Source: Blepharisma stoltei
Taxonomy: Eukaryota; Ciliophora; Heterotrichea; Heterotrichida; Blepharismidae
DNA: 64,000 bases
Assembly (NCBI GenBank): GCA_914767885.1
Contig: CAJZBQ010000017.1
Span: 434,001 to 498,000, forward strand
Direction: 5' to 3'
Shown: positions 32,202-46,600 of the stretch, piece after piece
Position numbering within the stretch: position 1 is the stretch's first letter
Layout of the letters: each line of letters begins with the position of its first letter
Notes under the pieces: model-generated
Told to the model about the DNA's origin: nothing
Seen by the model: the letters and a program-made list of their open reading frames with translations, nothing else
The model's database searches: none
Translations under genes and position numbers: made by a program

Positions 32202-33263
32202 ATGATATCAATACCGAGTAAGCAGTCTCAGCAATCTACATACCTAACCATTCGCCTAATAGAGGCAAAGCTTAAAAACAATGTAGCTCGATTAGGGAAA
32301 ATGAGCCCTTACGCTGAAGTTCAATGTGGCGAGCAGATCTGGAAATCTCAAGCAGCAGCAGGCCAACATCTTGATCCTCACTGAAACCAGTCACATACTT
32401 TTATAGCTAAGGGTCTCTTTCCTTTTGAAGTCCGATTTTTACACAAATCTAGAATCTTTTCGGACGTTGAAATTGGAAAAGTCACTATAACCATTGATGA
32501 GTCAAGCCGCAAAAAAGGTGCTAGTTGATGGAATTTAGCAGATGCTTCTGGACGAGTCCTCTTGTGTTACATCTGAGAAGAAGCTACAGAACCTCCTAAC
32601 TCTGAGATAGATTATCGTAAACTAATACACGAAGTTGAATTGGAAAAGGAAGAAGTCAAATATTACAAGAAAAAAACACAGCGAAAATTATGAAATTTAT
32701 TCTTTTTTTACGAAATTCTTAAATTTCAATGAGATTTAATAAAATTTGACGATTTATATAGAGAAGGTATAAAAATTGAGAGCAACTCATGCAAAAAGCA
32801 CATAAAAAGAATTACAACGACAGAAGAGAGCACACATTCGTCCACAGAAGACCTAAATTTAAAAAGTCCAAGGACCAGCATAGGGAGAACTTCAACTAAA
32901 ATTGACAAAATCAGAGAAGAGCGAGAGAAAGTCAGGGGTGAGTACAAAATGATGATGGAAATAAAGAAAAAAGCCAGCAGAGAGTATGAAGAACTTATGA
33001 AAAATAAAGTCATAATGCAAAGAGAAATGAAGCATAAAGGAGTGCCTAGAAACAGCTCAGAAGAAAGGAAAGGGGTAAAAGAAGAAATGCTAAATGAAGC
33101 CCATGAAATAAACCAGGTGAAAATGACACTAAAAGTGAAAGAAACTATAATAGAAGAAGATACACATACAATTATGGATATGCTTGGGCAAATACAAAAA
33201 GAAAGAGCAGAACTTGAGCTGAGAAAGAGTATAGTGAGTTTTGATGAGTTGGAAAACATATAA
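32202..33263 (+). CDS. C2-domain and coiled-coil protein
   Basis: 353 residues in one frame when TGA is read as Trp (several TGAs). N-terminal C2-like domain: YLTIRLIEAKLKNN, MSPYAEVQCGEQIWKS, then HLDPHWNQSHTFIAKG with the conserved P/H-W-NQ turn (Trp encoded by TGA), and VGKVTITIDE-like strand near residue 105. C2 domains usually bind membrane lipids, often with calcium; only some acidic loop residues are apparent here, so calcium binding is doubtful. The second half is a long charged coiled coil (KIDKIREEREKVRGEYKMMM; EEEDTHTIMDML-like). ATG at 32202 is the first in frame. No insert. Family unknown; axonemal or basal-body C2 proteins have similar architecture. Confidence 0.8.
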
Positions 33264-33371
33264 GAGTAGTCAGTGTATAATCTTGATTGTGATAATTTAA
33301 AGTAATAATATCATATATGAAAGAAAGTGGATGAGGTTCTGATGACTAATAGTTAAACGTTAAATTTTAAA

Positions 33372-34667
33372 ATGAAAATTTTAGTGATATTTATAGCAGG
33401 GGTATTCTCAATTAGATTAACCTTCCCTCTTCATAAGTGAACAAAACCATTGGGAAAATCTCTATTTTTTAGAGAAAAGCCTATCCTTTATGAGATAATA
33501 TTTTGATATATAAGTGTTCATTAGTATAATGAAATCTCTAGTCAATTCTGTTTTATTTTAAACACCTTACATTTTTAAAGAATTTTTTTTTATTATTAAA
33601 TTCACCGCTGAATCTCAGCATTTCTCTCTCGAATTTTAAAGCATAATTACCTTAATTTTTGATTTCAATTTTGCAAATTGATGTTTTTTAATTCAAAAAA
33701 AAATTTAGTATAAAATTTATATATAAATTTTTAAAAAAATTACCCTCTACACCGAACAAAATATTTTGTCCGCTCATGGAGGGGATTAAGCAATTTACCT
33801 CAAAATAGCATTGAAATTGAAAACACAAATGTTGAAGAATATTTAGAATTTACAGATGCAGGTGAAAACTTAGAAGACGGTTGGGAAGATGAAGATATCC
33901 TTTATTTTTTCATTGGTGCATTTGTATGCTGCGTCATTTGCTTGATTTGTGTGGCTTTTACATCATCATTAAGCAAGCAAGCTAAATATTATCTTATTGA
34001 TGCTAGAATACAGAAACATAAAATGGCGACGCAATTTTTCAACCTTATGCCCAAGGCGAATTGGGCGAGAAACTTGCCGAGATTTAGGTCTGATATGCGA
34101 TTATGCATATATAGAAAGGTTTTTTTTACTATTTCCTGTAATTGGAAAGGGGTAATCTGGCAGTGTCCTTCAGGAAGCTTAACCTGGACTTCACCGCGCG
34201 ATACAGATAGCTGCTGAGGACAGGCACTCAGCACCCGTTAAATTTAAGGTTTTCTTCCCTGGATCAAGCTATTTCCCAATAGTCTGATGCAGGGCCGTAG
34301 AAGTCCATAATCCGCCCGCTCAACACTGGAGTTGATAAGGCAAGTCGAGGCATCCTTAACACACAACATCATTGATGCCTATGGCATCAGGGTCCAAAGA
34401 AGAGAGAGATGGTGTCCTAGGTAACTTGCCAACCAAATCATCTTTACCGTCCAAGTTTCGACAGAGGATGTCACAAAGCGGATGAGTCCTCGAGGGTCCT
34501 TGGTGACTGCATAACCACTACGGCCAAATCCATCTGCTAATTAAAATTAGCATGCAAGAATACGGTATCAAAACAGAAAAACATTAGAAAAATACAACAG
34601 ACTTCCTCGAAAGCTCGAAATTCCCCAAGAAAACACAATTTTTGAAAACCCTTTTACTCCAATTTAA
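33372..34667 (+). CDS. Single-pass membrane protein with signal peptide, 3' end unresolved
   Basis: The ATG at 33372 starts a signal peptide (MKILVIFIAGVFSIRLS), interrupted by an F1 insert (33420-33785) removed at TTA. Then comes an acidic extracellular/lumenal segment (IEIENTNVEEYLEFTDAGEN), a TM helix (ILYFFIGAFVCCVICLICVAF), and a basic cytoplasmic part (SKQAKYYLIDARIQKHKM, FNLMPKANWARNLPRFRS). Near 34105 the sequence enters a GC-rich insert that ends about 34545. After it two reading frames are possible: one ends at TAG near 34585, the other reads RLPRKLEIPQENTIFENPFT to a TAA at 34665-34667. I could not fix the junction, so the last exon is uncertain. Family unknown. Confidence 0.6.
33420..33785. 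mobile_element. F1 MITE-like IES inside a signal-peptide-coding region
   Basis: TTA at 33417-33419 and 33786-33788; ends ACCTTCCCTC and GGAGGGGA. It contains the F1 core plus an extra block near 33600-33660 (attcaccgctgaatctcagcatttctc) not present in other copies. Excision gives GVFSIRLSNLPQNS in frame. Confidence 0.85.
34110..34545. other. GC-rich insert in the membrane-protein gene, edges approximate
   Basis: About 440 bp of GC-richer sequence without a coding frame matching either side. A 5-bp repeat ATGCA lies at both edges (in TTATGCATA and GCATGCAAG), but joining there gives an unconvincing frame. Grouped with the other GC-rich IESs by composition and context only. Confidence 0.6.
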
Positions 34668-34675
34668 CTATAATT

Positions 34676-37600
34676 TTAATCATTAAGTTGGCATACAAAA
34701 GCAGCTCCTTTTAATATCCAATAGCTTGGCTTTTGTGAGTTTGGGCAATCAATAAAAATAACAAAATTTGTTGAGTGCCCTGTTGTGGATAACACTCCAG
34801 CTCTAGCTGATGTTTTATAAACAGGCACCGGGCAGTCGTCAGTTTCTACAGATTTATTATTCACAGGCACAAATAGAATTATAGGCACTTTTGTAAACAT
34901 TTCTCCAGGTCTGGAATCTTGCAGCTCCATATACTCCATATCCCACCTGCATCCTTCAGCAAAGAGCCCATAAATGTAAACTCCTTCTTCAGGCTTTTCT
35001 TCTATGTAATCTGGATCAGTGTACTGCTGAAATTCATATGCAAACATTAAGGTGTCTATAGGAACATGATATTTTCTAGCATAAGATTGCAAAGCTGCAG
35101 TCAAAAACCCTTGGGGGAAGAAAAAGCAACTTATCCAAAAGGCGTTAGGAGGCCCAAGCTTAAGCCAAGTTCTGATAAAATTGGTTCTCGCTACTAAATC
35201 ATCAACTCATATCCCTAGAGGCTTTAAGGAAGGATAAGCGACTTTTTGCCATAGATGAGGAACTTGGTTATTTAAAATGCTAACATACGTCAAATCCAAC
35301 TCATCACTCATCAGTGCAAGTCCACGAATTGCTTTTCTTAAATCTTCTAATGATGCGCGAATAGACGATAACAGCTTATTGAATCTGGAAATTTCTTGCA
35401 TCAGGAATGTAGCTAAAGCGTCCATCAGCCCATTTTTTTCTTTTGCAAACGTAATTGGCCCAGCTTCCGAAATTAGCAGCGGCCGTGGCAAAATTTCTAG
35501 GATTTGTTTACTCCCCCTCTGAGAGAACAAAAAAATTTTGTGAGCGAACAAAATTTTTTTTTTTTTTTTAAATTTATATATAAATTTTATAGTAAAATTT
35601 TTTTTGAAAATTTAAAAAAATCTCAATTCGCAAAAATTTGGAAAACAAATATTAATGGAATTTGCAAAATTTATGTTTTTAAAATGCAAGCTATTAAAAA
35701 TAGACAGAATTAGCTCGAGATTGCATTATAATATTTATCATTTTTATATATCAAAATCTTTTTCATATAAAATTTTTTGTTCGCTCATGTTTTTTTGTCC
35801 AAAAAATAAGGATTTTTTTCAATGGTTTTGTTCGTTCTGAGGGGGCTAAGTTAGCAATTTCATCAACAATAGTATCCGATGGCTTCCCAAGTCTTCCTTT
35901 TTCTTTAGGCTGTATTGATAAAACTGTTAGCACTATAAGCTCTGATTCTTTTATTTGATAAGTAATGTTAGCATTTGGATGCATCCCAAAGATTTCTGGG
36001 TCATCTTCACTCGGAAGGGTTTTTACATATTGCTTAAAACCGTCTAGATTGTGAACTGTTGGGATTTTATAAAGTTTTGATGGAGAAAAGGCATAATCAT
36101 GCTCAAGGACTTCTACTGACACAAATGAGCTCAAAATGCTATTAAGGGTTCTCCTGTCAATAGAATCAGTTACTCGGCCTCCATAAATAATTTCTCCAGT
36201 AATATATTTAATTGCATCTACAGGAATTGATTCTTCTTCAAGGAAAAGTGTGATCATTTCTATGGAAGTATCAAAATCGCTTTCATTGAACTCATAGCTG
36301 ACATTCCATCCTAAAGACCCAAACTTCAGTCTTTCTTTTACAACCCCATGGAAGAAGCACAAACTCATCAAAAACTTCCTCAATTCTTCTGGTTTTGCAG
36401 ATTTCTCAATTTTTTCTTCTTGGATCATGCTGATCGACCGAAGCATATTTGATTTTAGCCCTTTTGGCTGCTCACTAGTCACTTTTGTGCCGTTCTGCAA
36501 AACAGCAACTGGGAAATAATCACATGGCATCGATGTTAAAAAGAGTCTGAAATCTTCGTGTGGCTGACTATTAGTTTCGCCAATAATATAAACCAGCCTT
36601 TCTAGTTCTGGCATTCATGACTTAGCTAGATGACAATTTTGCAAGACAATTCATTTCCCTTCTCTTATTCCGTGCTCAATAAACCGTTTAGCTCTTTCTC
36701 CTTGGCCTTTTCCAAGCGAAATCACATCTAGTTTTTCATTCATCGATCTGATTTTCGCATATTTTTGAATCATATTCATAGGGTCTCCGCCTGAACTCAA
36801 TATAAAAATCAATGGGATTTTAGGTCGACTGTCTTGGAATAGCTCTTCAATAGAAATTTGGCTGGCTTGCAAAAATTCAGGCCCAAGATTTTCGTCAACA
36901 AATCGATTTACAAGTGTGAAAATTTTTTCTTCACGGAATGCTTTCATGAGGAGGAGTAAATGAAAAATGGATAAGTCGCTGTATGGAGCAGGAGGAGGAG
37001 CTGTGGTAGGATCGCCACAGTTTATCCATTCAAGCCATTGCAAAATGTCTTGATCGACGTATTTTCCGAGGACTTTGAATTTTTCACTGATATTTTGTAA
37101 ACAGATCACAAAATTCCATGCTTTTTCAGAAATTCCTTCTGGTCGTCTGGGGCGGCCGTACTCTGGAGGTATTATGCTGGCTCCTCTCAAAAACAAGCTT
37201 CATTCAGCGTCTTCAATGTTTTTAGATAGTCTAGCAATTTTTGAAGCAATTAGGAAACTAAATATCAGCTTATGCCTATTGAATAGTCCTTTACAAATGC
37301 TTTGATATATAATAAAAGTGGTATTTTTTATGATAATTCTCAATCTCTCTTCTAAAATTTCTGTTTTCTCTGACTTTTCTATAATGTCATTAAAAAGCTT
37401 TGAAAAATATCTCAATGAATATTGATACATAGGATCAATAATAGCTAAATCAGCAATCACAAAATAAAGCACAGATCCTCTAATAGCAACAGGCTTATAT
37501 TTTACTCTTGCATCTTCTATTAATTTTTTAGTAACCTCTGACTGTTTCACTCTATCATTAATTTCTTGTGCCAGCTGTTTAGAGCTCTTTAAAGTGTTTA

Positions 37601-40600
37601 TCAGCTTTGCGTCGTCTAAAATATTTCCCTTTGTTTCTGATAAAGTGTTTAATATGCTGTCTTCTAACTGTTTAAGCTTTTTTTGGTCTTTTGCTATATC
37701 AATGATCAAGCTGACTTTTTGTTTTTCGATTTCTGGCTCTTCAATTCTTACAATTTCTGCCAATAACTGTTCTTCCAACCCTTCACTTGTGACAGTGAAA
37801 TTAATGATGTTAACTTTGATAAAAGTTTCTGGCAAATAATGAGGGTTCGAAATTTTTGTTGTGATATAAAGTCTGAATTTCATGTCATAATCAATGTAAT
37901 TGTCCCCAAATTTAATTTCAAACATGTTCTTCGTCCTCTCAACAATATTCATATGGAAAATAGAGTCCAGTGACGGATTCAGTGACTCTCCTACATCTTC
38001 TATTAGCATAGGCAGCCCATTCCTTAGACAAGCTTCTAGAGTTCTATTAAAATCTGATTCATAGTCTTTGGCTATTTTTATATTGTTTTGCTGCTCCATT
38101 TGTCTGATCCATCGATTAGCTTGCTCTTGAGGGTCAATCATAAGAGGCCACCTTTCTGACCTAGTTGCTAAAATTGCGTTATTTATTGATACTGAATCAG
38201 ATGGCAAGGATGCTATATTTCATTCTCTTATTAAAAGAGGATATGCTAGAACATTAGCTAAATCAAACTCTTCTGAGAGCGGAATTTGTAAGCTTTGGCA
38301 TTTTTTGATCCACATGCTAACGAGCTGGTTTCTAAATGAACCGGTAAATGGCCCGTAATAGCTGACACAGATAGCGGCCATTAAGGTATCGCCAATTAAA
38401 TGGCTGAGTCTGTTATTTAATGTTTCGTATAGGCTTCCCCATCTGATTTGCTCTTCTTTTAAGCCATCGGTTAGTACAGAAGCTCTTGTAAGCCTGATCA
38501 TGTCTGTCATAATCTGCTCCCCTAGCTTGTCTCTTTCGTTAATTACTTCTCGTAATGTATTTTCTAAGTCCTCGACTTTTTGCAGTTCAACTCGCAGCTT
38601 ATCTCTTGCCACTCTGAGTCCTGACAGTGCATCTTCGAGAGCCTTATTCATTTTTTCTAACTTCAGTCGTTTTGGTGTGACTTCTTTTATAACCTTCGCA
38701 TAATGTTCTATTGCAAATACCCATTGGCATAACGATTTTGATGACTGATTTTGTGATCCTACTCTATCTGGTGTGAAATTTGGGTTTGAGCTTATTTTAT
38801 AGCGAAGCTTGTTGATAACCTGTGGCTTGATATCGTCTCTATTGAAATTTTTCAAAGTATCTATAAAATTGCTATTCAGAAGCCTCTTTATTGAATCCCA
38901 GTCAGTTTTATGCTCTAAAATAATTGCAATTGCTTCTAAAGTATACACAACTAATGGTGGCGGGCTTGGAAAAGTTCGGATTTCTGTGATATCTTTAGGA
39001 TTAATCGATTCAACTGCTTTTATTGCAGAGTCAAGCATCGGCATAACTCGTTGGAAATCAAACTCAGCTTCTTCTTGCAGCCTTTGAATTTCTTGTGTTT
39101 TTTGATTAACTTCTCGTTCTTCGTCCTCCACAACTCTTCTTACATTATTTGCCTCAATAGTATCTAGCTCAATTTTCTGAGCCAAAAGTTCGCTTTCTTT
39201 TTTCTTTGCTTCTAGAACTGGCTGAAGCTCTCTAAGCGTCTCTTGCATTTCTAGCACGTCTTTATGAGTTTTTTCTAGCTGTGACAACCCTTTAAGATAT
39301 TTTGATTTGTCTAAACTGAGCTCTTCTTTTTTTGAGTAAAAAAGATTTTTAAAACATTTTATCATATCAAAATAAGATTTTGGGGTTACGTAGACATGGC
39401 GTGAGAGGGTTTGGTAAAATTCGTCAGCCACAGACTCTACTGAGGAATGGACAAAAACACAAGCTCTTGCAAGGGCGTTTTTCAGCCTGACCGCTTCATT
39501 GTGGTCTGACTCTGATATTTGTAAATCATACATCCTGCTTAATGACACATTTAATAATGCGTCTTCTCCCCATGGTGGGAATCATGAGATCGTGCAGCAG
39601 TTAACCAATGATGGGAACATTCTCATTCTAAGCCTAAAAGTTTGTCCTACAGGTGACATACACAAAACCACATGCAGGTTTTCTCTTACCCTTTGAATAA
39701 AGAAATTATAAATGTTCTCTACGTGCATTTTATTTTTTTCCACAATATACCTGATGTCTTGTTCTACAACGTCTAGTTCTTCTTTTGTGAAAAGATTTGG
39801 GATTTCTCCTGAGTTTAATAAGTTATTGATATCTTCTAAGAAAGATTCAGACACAATTTGATTGTCGTTTAGGATAAACACTGTAGGTGTAGGCTTAGCC
39901 CCTCCTGCTTGGATAAACAGCTTTTTTAAGTCTTCTCTAAATAAGGACAGCTTATACACTTTTGTGATGTGGATTTGGAAGACTGTGCAGTGGCATATAT
40001 AAGCTGCTAGCTTAGTAAGACTTTGTTTGCCAGACCCGCTGAGTCCAACAAGCATCATGTTTCCTCTTGACATCCTCAGAACTCTGCAGATTCTTAGCAG
40101 CTGCTCTAAAGCTTCTTGGAACATAACAATGTCAAGGCTATTAGATTTGTTCAAGTTATAGTTGACTAGAAACTCATGGACCTTTTTATTCAGAATTTGA
40201 GTGTTTGGGAATTCTTCGTACTCTCTTTCATTCATATCTAGATCTCCTCTATAAAAATCTCCAAAAAGCTTAGGAGAAACTTCATCCAATTCATCTAACT
40301 CCCCCCCTCCGTGAGTGAACAAAACATTGGAAAAATAGCTATTTTTTGCCCAAAAACCCACCCTCCGTGAGTGAACAAAAATTTTTTATGGAAAAAAATT
40401 TTGATATATAAGTGATAATGAGTATAATGAAATCTAGAGCTAATTCTATTTAATTTTAAACAAATTGCTTTTTAAAACATAAATTTTATAAATTAAATTA
40501 ATATTTGCTTTCCAATTTTTGCGAATTAGTATTTTTTAAAATTTCGAAAAACAAATTTCTATAAAATTTATATATTTTTTTAAAAAAAAAAACTTAAACC

Positions 40601-43600
40601 CCTTCTGTGAGTGAAACAAAATTTTTTGTTCGCTCACGGAGGGGGGAGTAAGGAAATATTTTTTCTGAAGCATTGAATAAGCATTTTTACAATCGATTCT
40701 TTAAGCCAGTTTTTATCCTCAATAGTCACAAGCCTGTCAGAAAAAACTCTTGAAGTCTCATGCACCCACAAGTTAATCATAGTGTCTTGATTTTTTATAG
40801 TTTTTGGCTTTATTTGCATAAGGCCTTGAAAAACTTTAGCAGCATCTCGCATATTGAAAATGTAATGAGATTTCGAAGGAGTTGGTAGTAGCTCTTTACT
40901 TATTGACTGATAAATCGTAGTTGTGCTTACAACTATTGCATTCGTAAGAGCAATAATTTCTGTTTTAAAACCATGGGCGAAAAATCCTTCTAAAATACTT
41001 TTGAAAATATATTGCAAATTATCTTCACTTGTCTGAGGGATTGAAATTAAATGGAAATGCCGAGTAAACCGAGGGGATAATGGATGTCTGCCGCCTTCAG
41101 GTGGAGCTGCACAGCATATGACAGTGGTATCAATAACTCTTAACTGATAATATTTAGATCTCTCATAGAAATACCCACCATCTATAAGTTGCCGTATTAA
41201 TTCAATAGGTGGCTGTGCTCCGAATTCCTCAATGTTTGGCATATTGACATCATCAATCATGATAACTACTTTATTAATCCCTGGACCACCTAATAAGTCT
41301 TTCCTTTTCTGGTCAAGCTTGCTTACAATCGAATTTTGAGTAATCTGCACATTAGTCTGTGCAGAAAAAGTAAGGAAAATTGGATGCAGACTCATTTTTT
41401 CCTGCAAAATATTTATAGTATTTTTCACTAAAACTGATTTTCCAACTCCTGTTGGCCCAAGTAAAAACATAGGTTTTTGTGATATAATGTTAAGCTTCAA
41501 TAGATACTCATATTTTACAGTATCCACAGTCGGCACAAAAATTTCATTAAACGGCACATTAGGATTATACACAAATTGAGGACGAATTGAGTCCCAAGTT
41601 TTATACTCCCCACCTCTTTTAGAAGGATCTACAAAAGAATCATATAAAGACCCTTTTGGCAAGTCACTCCCTATTTCTGAGCTCATAACTTGGTCAAATC
41701 TTGAAGCGCTGCGTCCATCAAGCGCCCCTCCTAAGCTCCACGTTACACAGAACACAAACACTTTTTCAATGAATTTCTTAAAGCTTGGAAACTCATCATT
41801 CAGTCTTGGGCAATTTGCAGGGACAAGCGCTTTAACTAATGAGCACAAATTCACGACCAAGCTGCTATCCATAGTATTAATATACTCATTAAGGTTTCTT
41901 CTTATATATTTCAATGATTTGTCCACATATAAAGATATAAGATAATCAATGTGGTCAATCTGCTCTGTATTCCAATTTTCCAAAGTCTTTAGCCACGATT
42001 TTACATATGGTTTCCAGCCTACAGCTTCAATGTTCATATAAACCATCCCACATCTTGATACAGTTGCAGGTGATGCAGAAGCTAAATCTAGAACTTCAAA
42101 TAAAACCCTCATTTCTTTGCGGAGCTTCATTCTTTCTCCGTTTCCTAAACAAAGCATCATATTGTCATCGAGGACAGTGTTCATATTTTCAATCCATAAA
42201 GAGTCGACAGGTCCATCAAAAATGATTCATTGGTAGTTTGTGTCCTCTCGCTTGGAGTATTCACGCATTATATGGCTTCCTACACCGTCTTTTCAGTCCT
42301 GAGTGGCATCATTGTACTCTCCAAAAAGCTCACCCATAGACAAAGCTTTAGGGTTTATGACAGTATATGAAACTTTTTGATACTCTTCTTGATCTGAGTT
42401 ATGCTTGATCCGTAAATTGGTTATTGCGTTGGCTAGTGTTTTATAGCATTCTGTTTTACCAGAAATTGCTGGGCCTACCAACATAGCTCCAAATCTGACT
42501 GAAATAGTTTCATAGAGCTGAATGACTTTTTCTATAAAAGTAGGGACAGGTTGCAGGCCTTGCTCTTGGATGCATTCATGGATAGACTGCTCTAGAAGAC
42601 CATATTGCAGCTTAGGTATTGCAATTCCTGGAAATAAATCTTGAACAATAGCATCAAACAGATCTAAATCGTCTTTCAAAAACTTCGGGACATTGGAATC
42701 TCTCATGGCGCGGATTAGTACAACTGATTCGTCTAGTTTGGGTTCTTTTCTTTTGAGCTGTCCAGCCATGTTTAATACACTTTTTACTGCTCTCATTCCA
42801 AAATCATAGTGGTCTTGCTGTGAGAGCTGCTCTGAGCTTAGTTTGTAGAGCTTTGTCATTTTTCCAGAGAGTTCTTTCGCATTGCTAAATCCTTCAGCAA
42901 ATAGCATGATTTCTGCTATTAAAGTATAATCAGGAAGCATCATTGAGACAGGTCTGAAAAGGACTTTTAAGTTATCAGGAAGTTCAGTTCTTCCTACATA
43001 GTCTGGATTCATTGTAATATTCTAAGTCTCTATAATAACTCTTATAGCAGATTATACCAAAATATATTTATTTTCTTATAGATATTTGTTTATTAATAAT
43101 AATTAAGCATAAAAACTCCCATAGACTGAACTAAAGGAATGTTATATTCCTCGAACAAAAAATCGCTTTTATTCTCTAGCTTAGCATGCTTTATAGATCT
43201 CAACTGAGACGCTATCACTGATAAAACTTCTATATCAATACGATTAAATTCATCCAAGCAAGTCCATGATCCTGTATAGCAAAGCCCCATGAACAGCTTC
43301 TGTGTCATAAGAAAAGTCACTTGTTCTGAGCAATTAAACACAACACAATACCTGCCCAAAGCTTTAGCTAGATCTTTAGTAGACTCAGTTTTCCCCGTCC
43401 CTGCAGGTCCAGCAGGAGCAGCTCCCATCTTGATATGTAAAGCGCTTGTGATTGTGATCCAACATCTATCAGTGAGAGGGGTAATTACTAATCGTGAATA
43501 GGCTCCTAAATACTCATATCCATATAAAAAGCTTGCATTTACCTGCTTAATTGTGGTGTCTTCTGAGTCTATATCCCAGTTATATCTTAGCTGTTGTAGC

Positions 43601-46600
43601 CATTTGAAGTCGTGAATGCTTATTAGCTCGTCTTCTTCTTTTATAGATTCTACAATGTCACGATTATGAACTGTTTGGGTAATTAATGCCACTGTTGTTC
43701 GGCGCTGAAGAAGAGTCAGATCAGTGCTGACAATTCTTATGAGTTCCATCAGTTGAGCCATCATTGCGTCATAATGCTCGCGAACTGCATGGTGTGAATG
43801 AGAAATTGCGTCTTGGGTGTTAGAGCATCATATGATCATATCGACCACACAAACAATTTGTGTGGGAGTTCGCAAGATTCAGTCTTTTCTTCGGACAGGG
43901 GAGTATGATCGTAAAGCTTCTCTGATTTCTGACTTTATTGAAATTTTCATAGCTTTTTCAAGGTTTTCAAGCCAGTCTTCAACTCTGGATTTAATTTTGG
44001 TGTTTCTTGGCAAAAATATATGGTTTTTATTTAAATATGCTTTTCAATATTTTTTATACTATATAATGAGCATTTATATAAGAGGGTATATGACCTCTCC
44101 TTCCCCAGATTTCATAGCTTCAATATCGTCTGGATTAGATTGAGAAAATTGCAATGAATAAATCCCATCAAACATATTCCTCAAGCTTAGCTGGATTATC
44201 CCAGGATTCTGAGAGTTCGATAGAATAGTGATCAGTTCTTCATTCGAAATAAAGAAAAATCGTGAGAAAATCCTTCTTTTCTTATCCAAATATTCTTCAA
44301 GATCTCTCTGCAGTACTTCTAAGGTCTTATTCCAAGCCTGCAATTTTTGTAAAGTCCCTTCAATAGTAGCTGCTTGTAGTGCCAAAGGATATTGATAAGT
44401 AGACTTCATGAGTTCTTTAAACTGGACATTTACCTGATTGAATTTTTTTGTTTTATCGTGCATTTGTCTTGCAATGTCTTGTGATGAAAATATTTTTTCA
44501 AGCTCTCCCCAGTGCTTTTGGCAAGTTAACCACTCGTCTAAAGTGGCTGCAAATAAGGAAAATTTTTTATTTCACTTGTCGACTTCATCGAATAGAGATC
44601 CAATATAACGGTTAGTAAGAATTGTGGTAATGACGACTTGGGTGTCTTCTAGTAATGAAGAGATGTCTTCTATTGCAGTAAAAATATAAAAATCTTTATC
44701 TCGGAGGTATTTAAACTGAAATTCAATGGTTTCCCATGGCCTTAAAATTTCCCGCAATTGTTTTTCTAGCTCTTCTTCTTTTCTAGCTTTAAGTGCGATT
44801 TCGCAGATTTCTTCTTTTTTGTCGTTGACTCTCATACTTAGAAGCGTGCTTAATGTGAAATTTGTGTCTTCAATGTTTATATCTTGCTTTAAAATCTCTC
44901 GAAGAGCTTTCCAATGTCTCTCTTTTAATGCTGGGCACCTTAAGTCGATAACTACTGGCATTGTATCCCTGAGCTCTTCTACAAGCTGTTTTAGTCACTG
45001 TCCAACAAAATTTCCTTGCTCTTCTAGCTGCCGGGATCTTAGAGAAACTTTATAAAACCCTTCAACTTCTTCGCCGATTGTTTCTACATCGATGCTTTTG
45101 AATGGGGTTTCTTTCCACATGCCTAATTTGCCTGTCCAGTCATTTAGAGCACTCCACATGTCATTTTTTAATATATAATCCTGGCGAAGGTTTATTACGT
45201 GATTGAAATTTTTCCTTTCGAGCTCTAAAACATCTAAATACATCGAATAGTTGTTTGCGTCTGTATAAAGCTCTTCAACGTCTTTTCCTACACGCTTGAG
45301 AAGATCTGAGACTAATATTGGTGATGAGTTTTTATCACTTATAGCAGGGTCTTTGAGCTGAGCTTGTAGTACTTGTGCTCTTTTGTCAACAGTAGCTATA
45401 TGAGTTTTCAGCTCCTTGGTGAACTTTATTTTGTTTCCTTCAGACTTCATATAAGCTAAATTAGTCCTTTGCCGCATAATTTCTATAGCCTTCATGGCAT
45501 CATTGTATTTGTCTTTAGTATTATCTCCTGCAGGTATATTATAAGTTTCCATCAGTCCCATCATTTCTTTCAATTCATTGATTTTCAAGCCTAAAGACTG
45601 CGATTTTTCTTCAATATCTCTTAAAATTAAGACTTGCTGGATATATTGATGAATGTCATGAGGATTATTCCCAAGCTTTTTATTAACCCCTGATACTTCT
45701 TGGTACAGGTTTTGTGATCTTTCATATGCTAAATCTGGTAGTAGTCTTTCTAGCTTAGAAATGCATTCAATTGGTGATGGGATTATTATTTTCTTTATTT
45801 TTGAGGCATCTAGTCGGAAAATCCCGACATCTTTTAGATCAACCAAATTTTTGAAAACTTCTGCTTGTTTTTTATATCTTTTAATAGTGTTGCTTACTCC
45901 CCTCCGTGAGTGAACAAAAAAATTTGTTCACTCACGGAGGGGGGTTTTTTTTTTTTTTTTAAAAAAATTTATATATAAATTTTTAAAAATGTTTTTTTTT
46001 CGAAATTTTAAAAAATCCTTATTCGCAAAAATTTGAAAGCAAATATTAATTCAATTTATAAAATTTATGTTTTAAAATGCAATTTGTTTAAAATTAAGCA
46101 GAATTAACTCTAGATTTCATTATGCTAATTATCACTTATATATCAAAATTTTTTTCTATAAAAAAATTTTTTCTATTAAAAAAAATTTTTGTTCACTCAC
46201 GGAGGGTGGGTTTTTGGGCAAAAAATAGGGATTTTTCTAATGGTTTTGTTCACTCACGGAGGGGGGGGGAGTTTAGTACTTCAATTTCAACAGTTTTGAA
46301 TTTATTTATTTTCAGATGCTGATTATCTAAGCTCCCTAAATGAGCTTTCTTCATGACTACATGAAATCAATATCTAGTATTTTATAAAAAAAATTAACAA
46401 ATGAAAAATTAGAATGGTAGTTCCTGTCATTTAAGCATATATATTCTTTAATATTGCCCTTTAAGTAGTCAGAAGCTCTTACAACGTTTTCAAATCTGGA
46501 ATCCAAGCCTTCTCTTATCTTAGTTTCTAGCATAAGAATATTGTTGTTATCCAATATCATTTGCATTAAGTCGACATTATCATCATAGAAATCATCAGCA

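Noticed and set aside
34475-34515. Hammerhead-ribozyme-like GGATGAGTCCTCGAGGGTCC
   Set aside because: It has a GATGA-like core and a possible stem II, but the required GAAA after stem II and a convincing stem I/III are missing.
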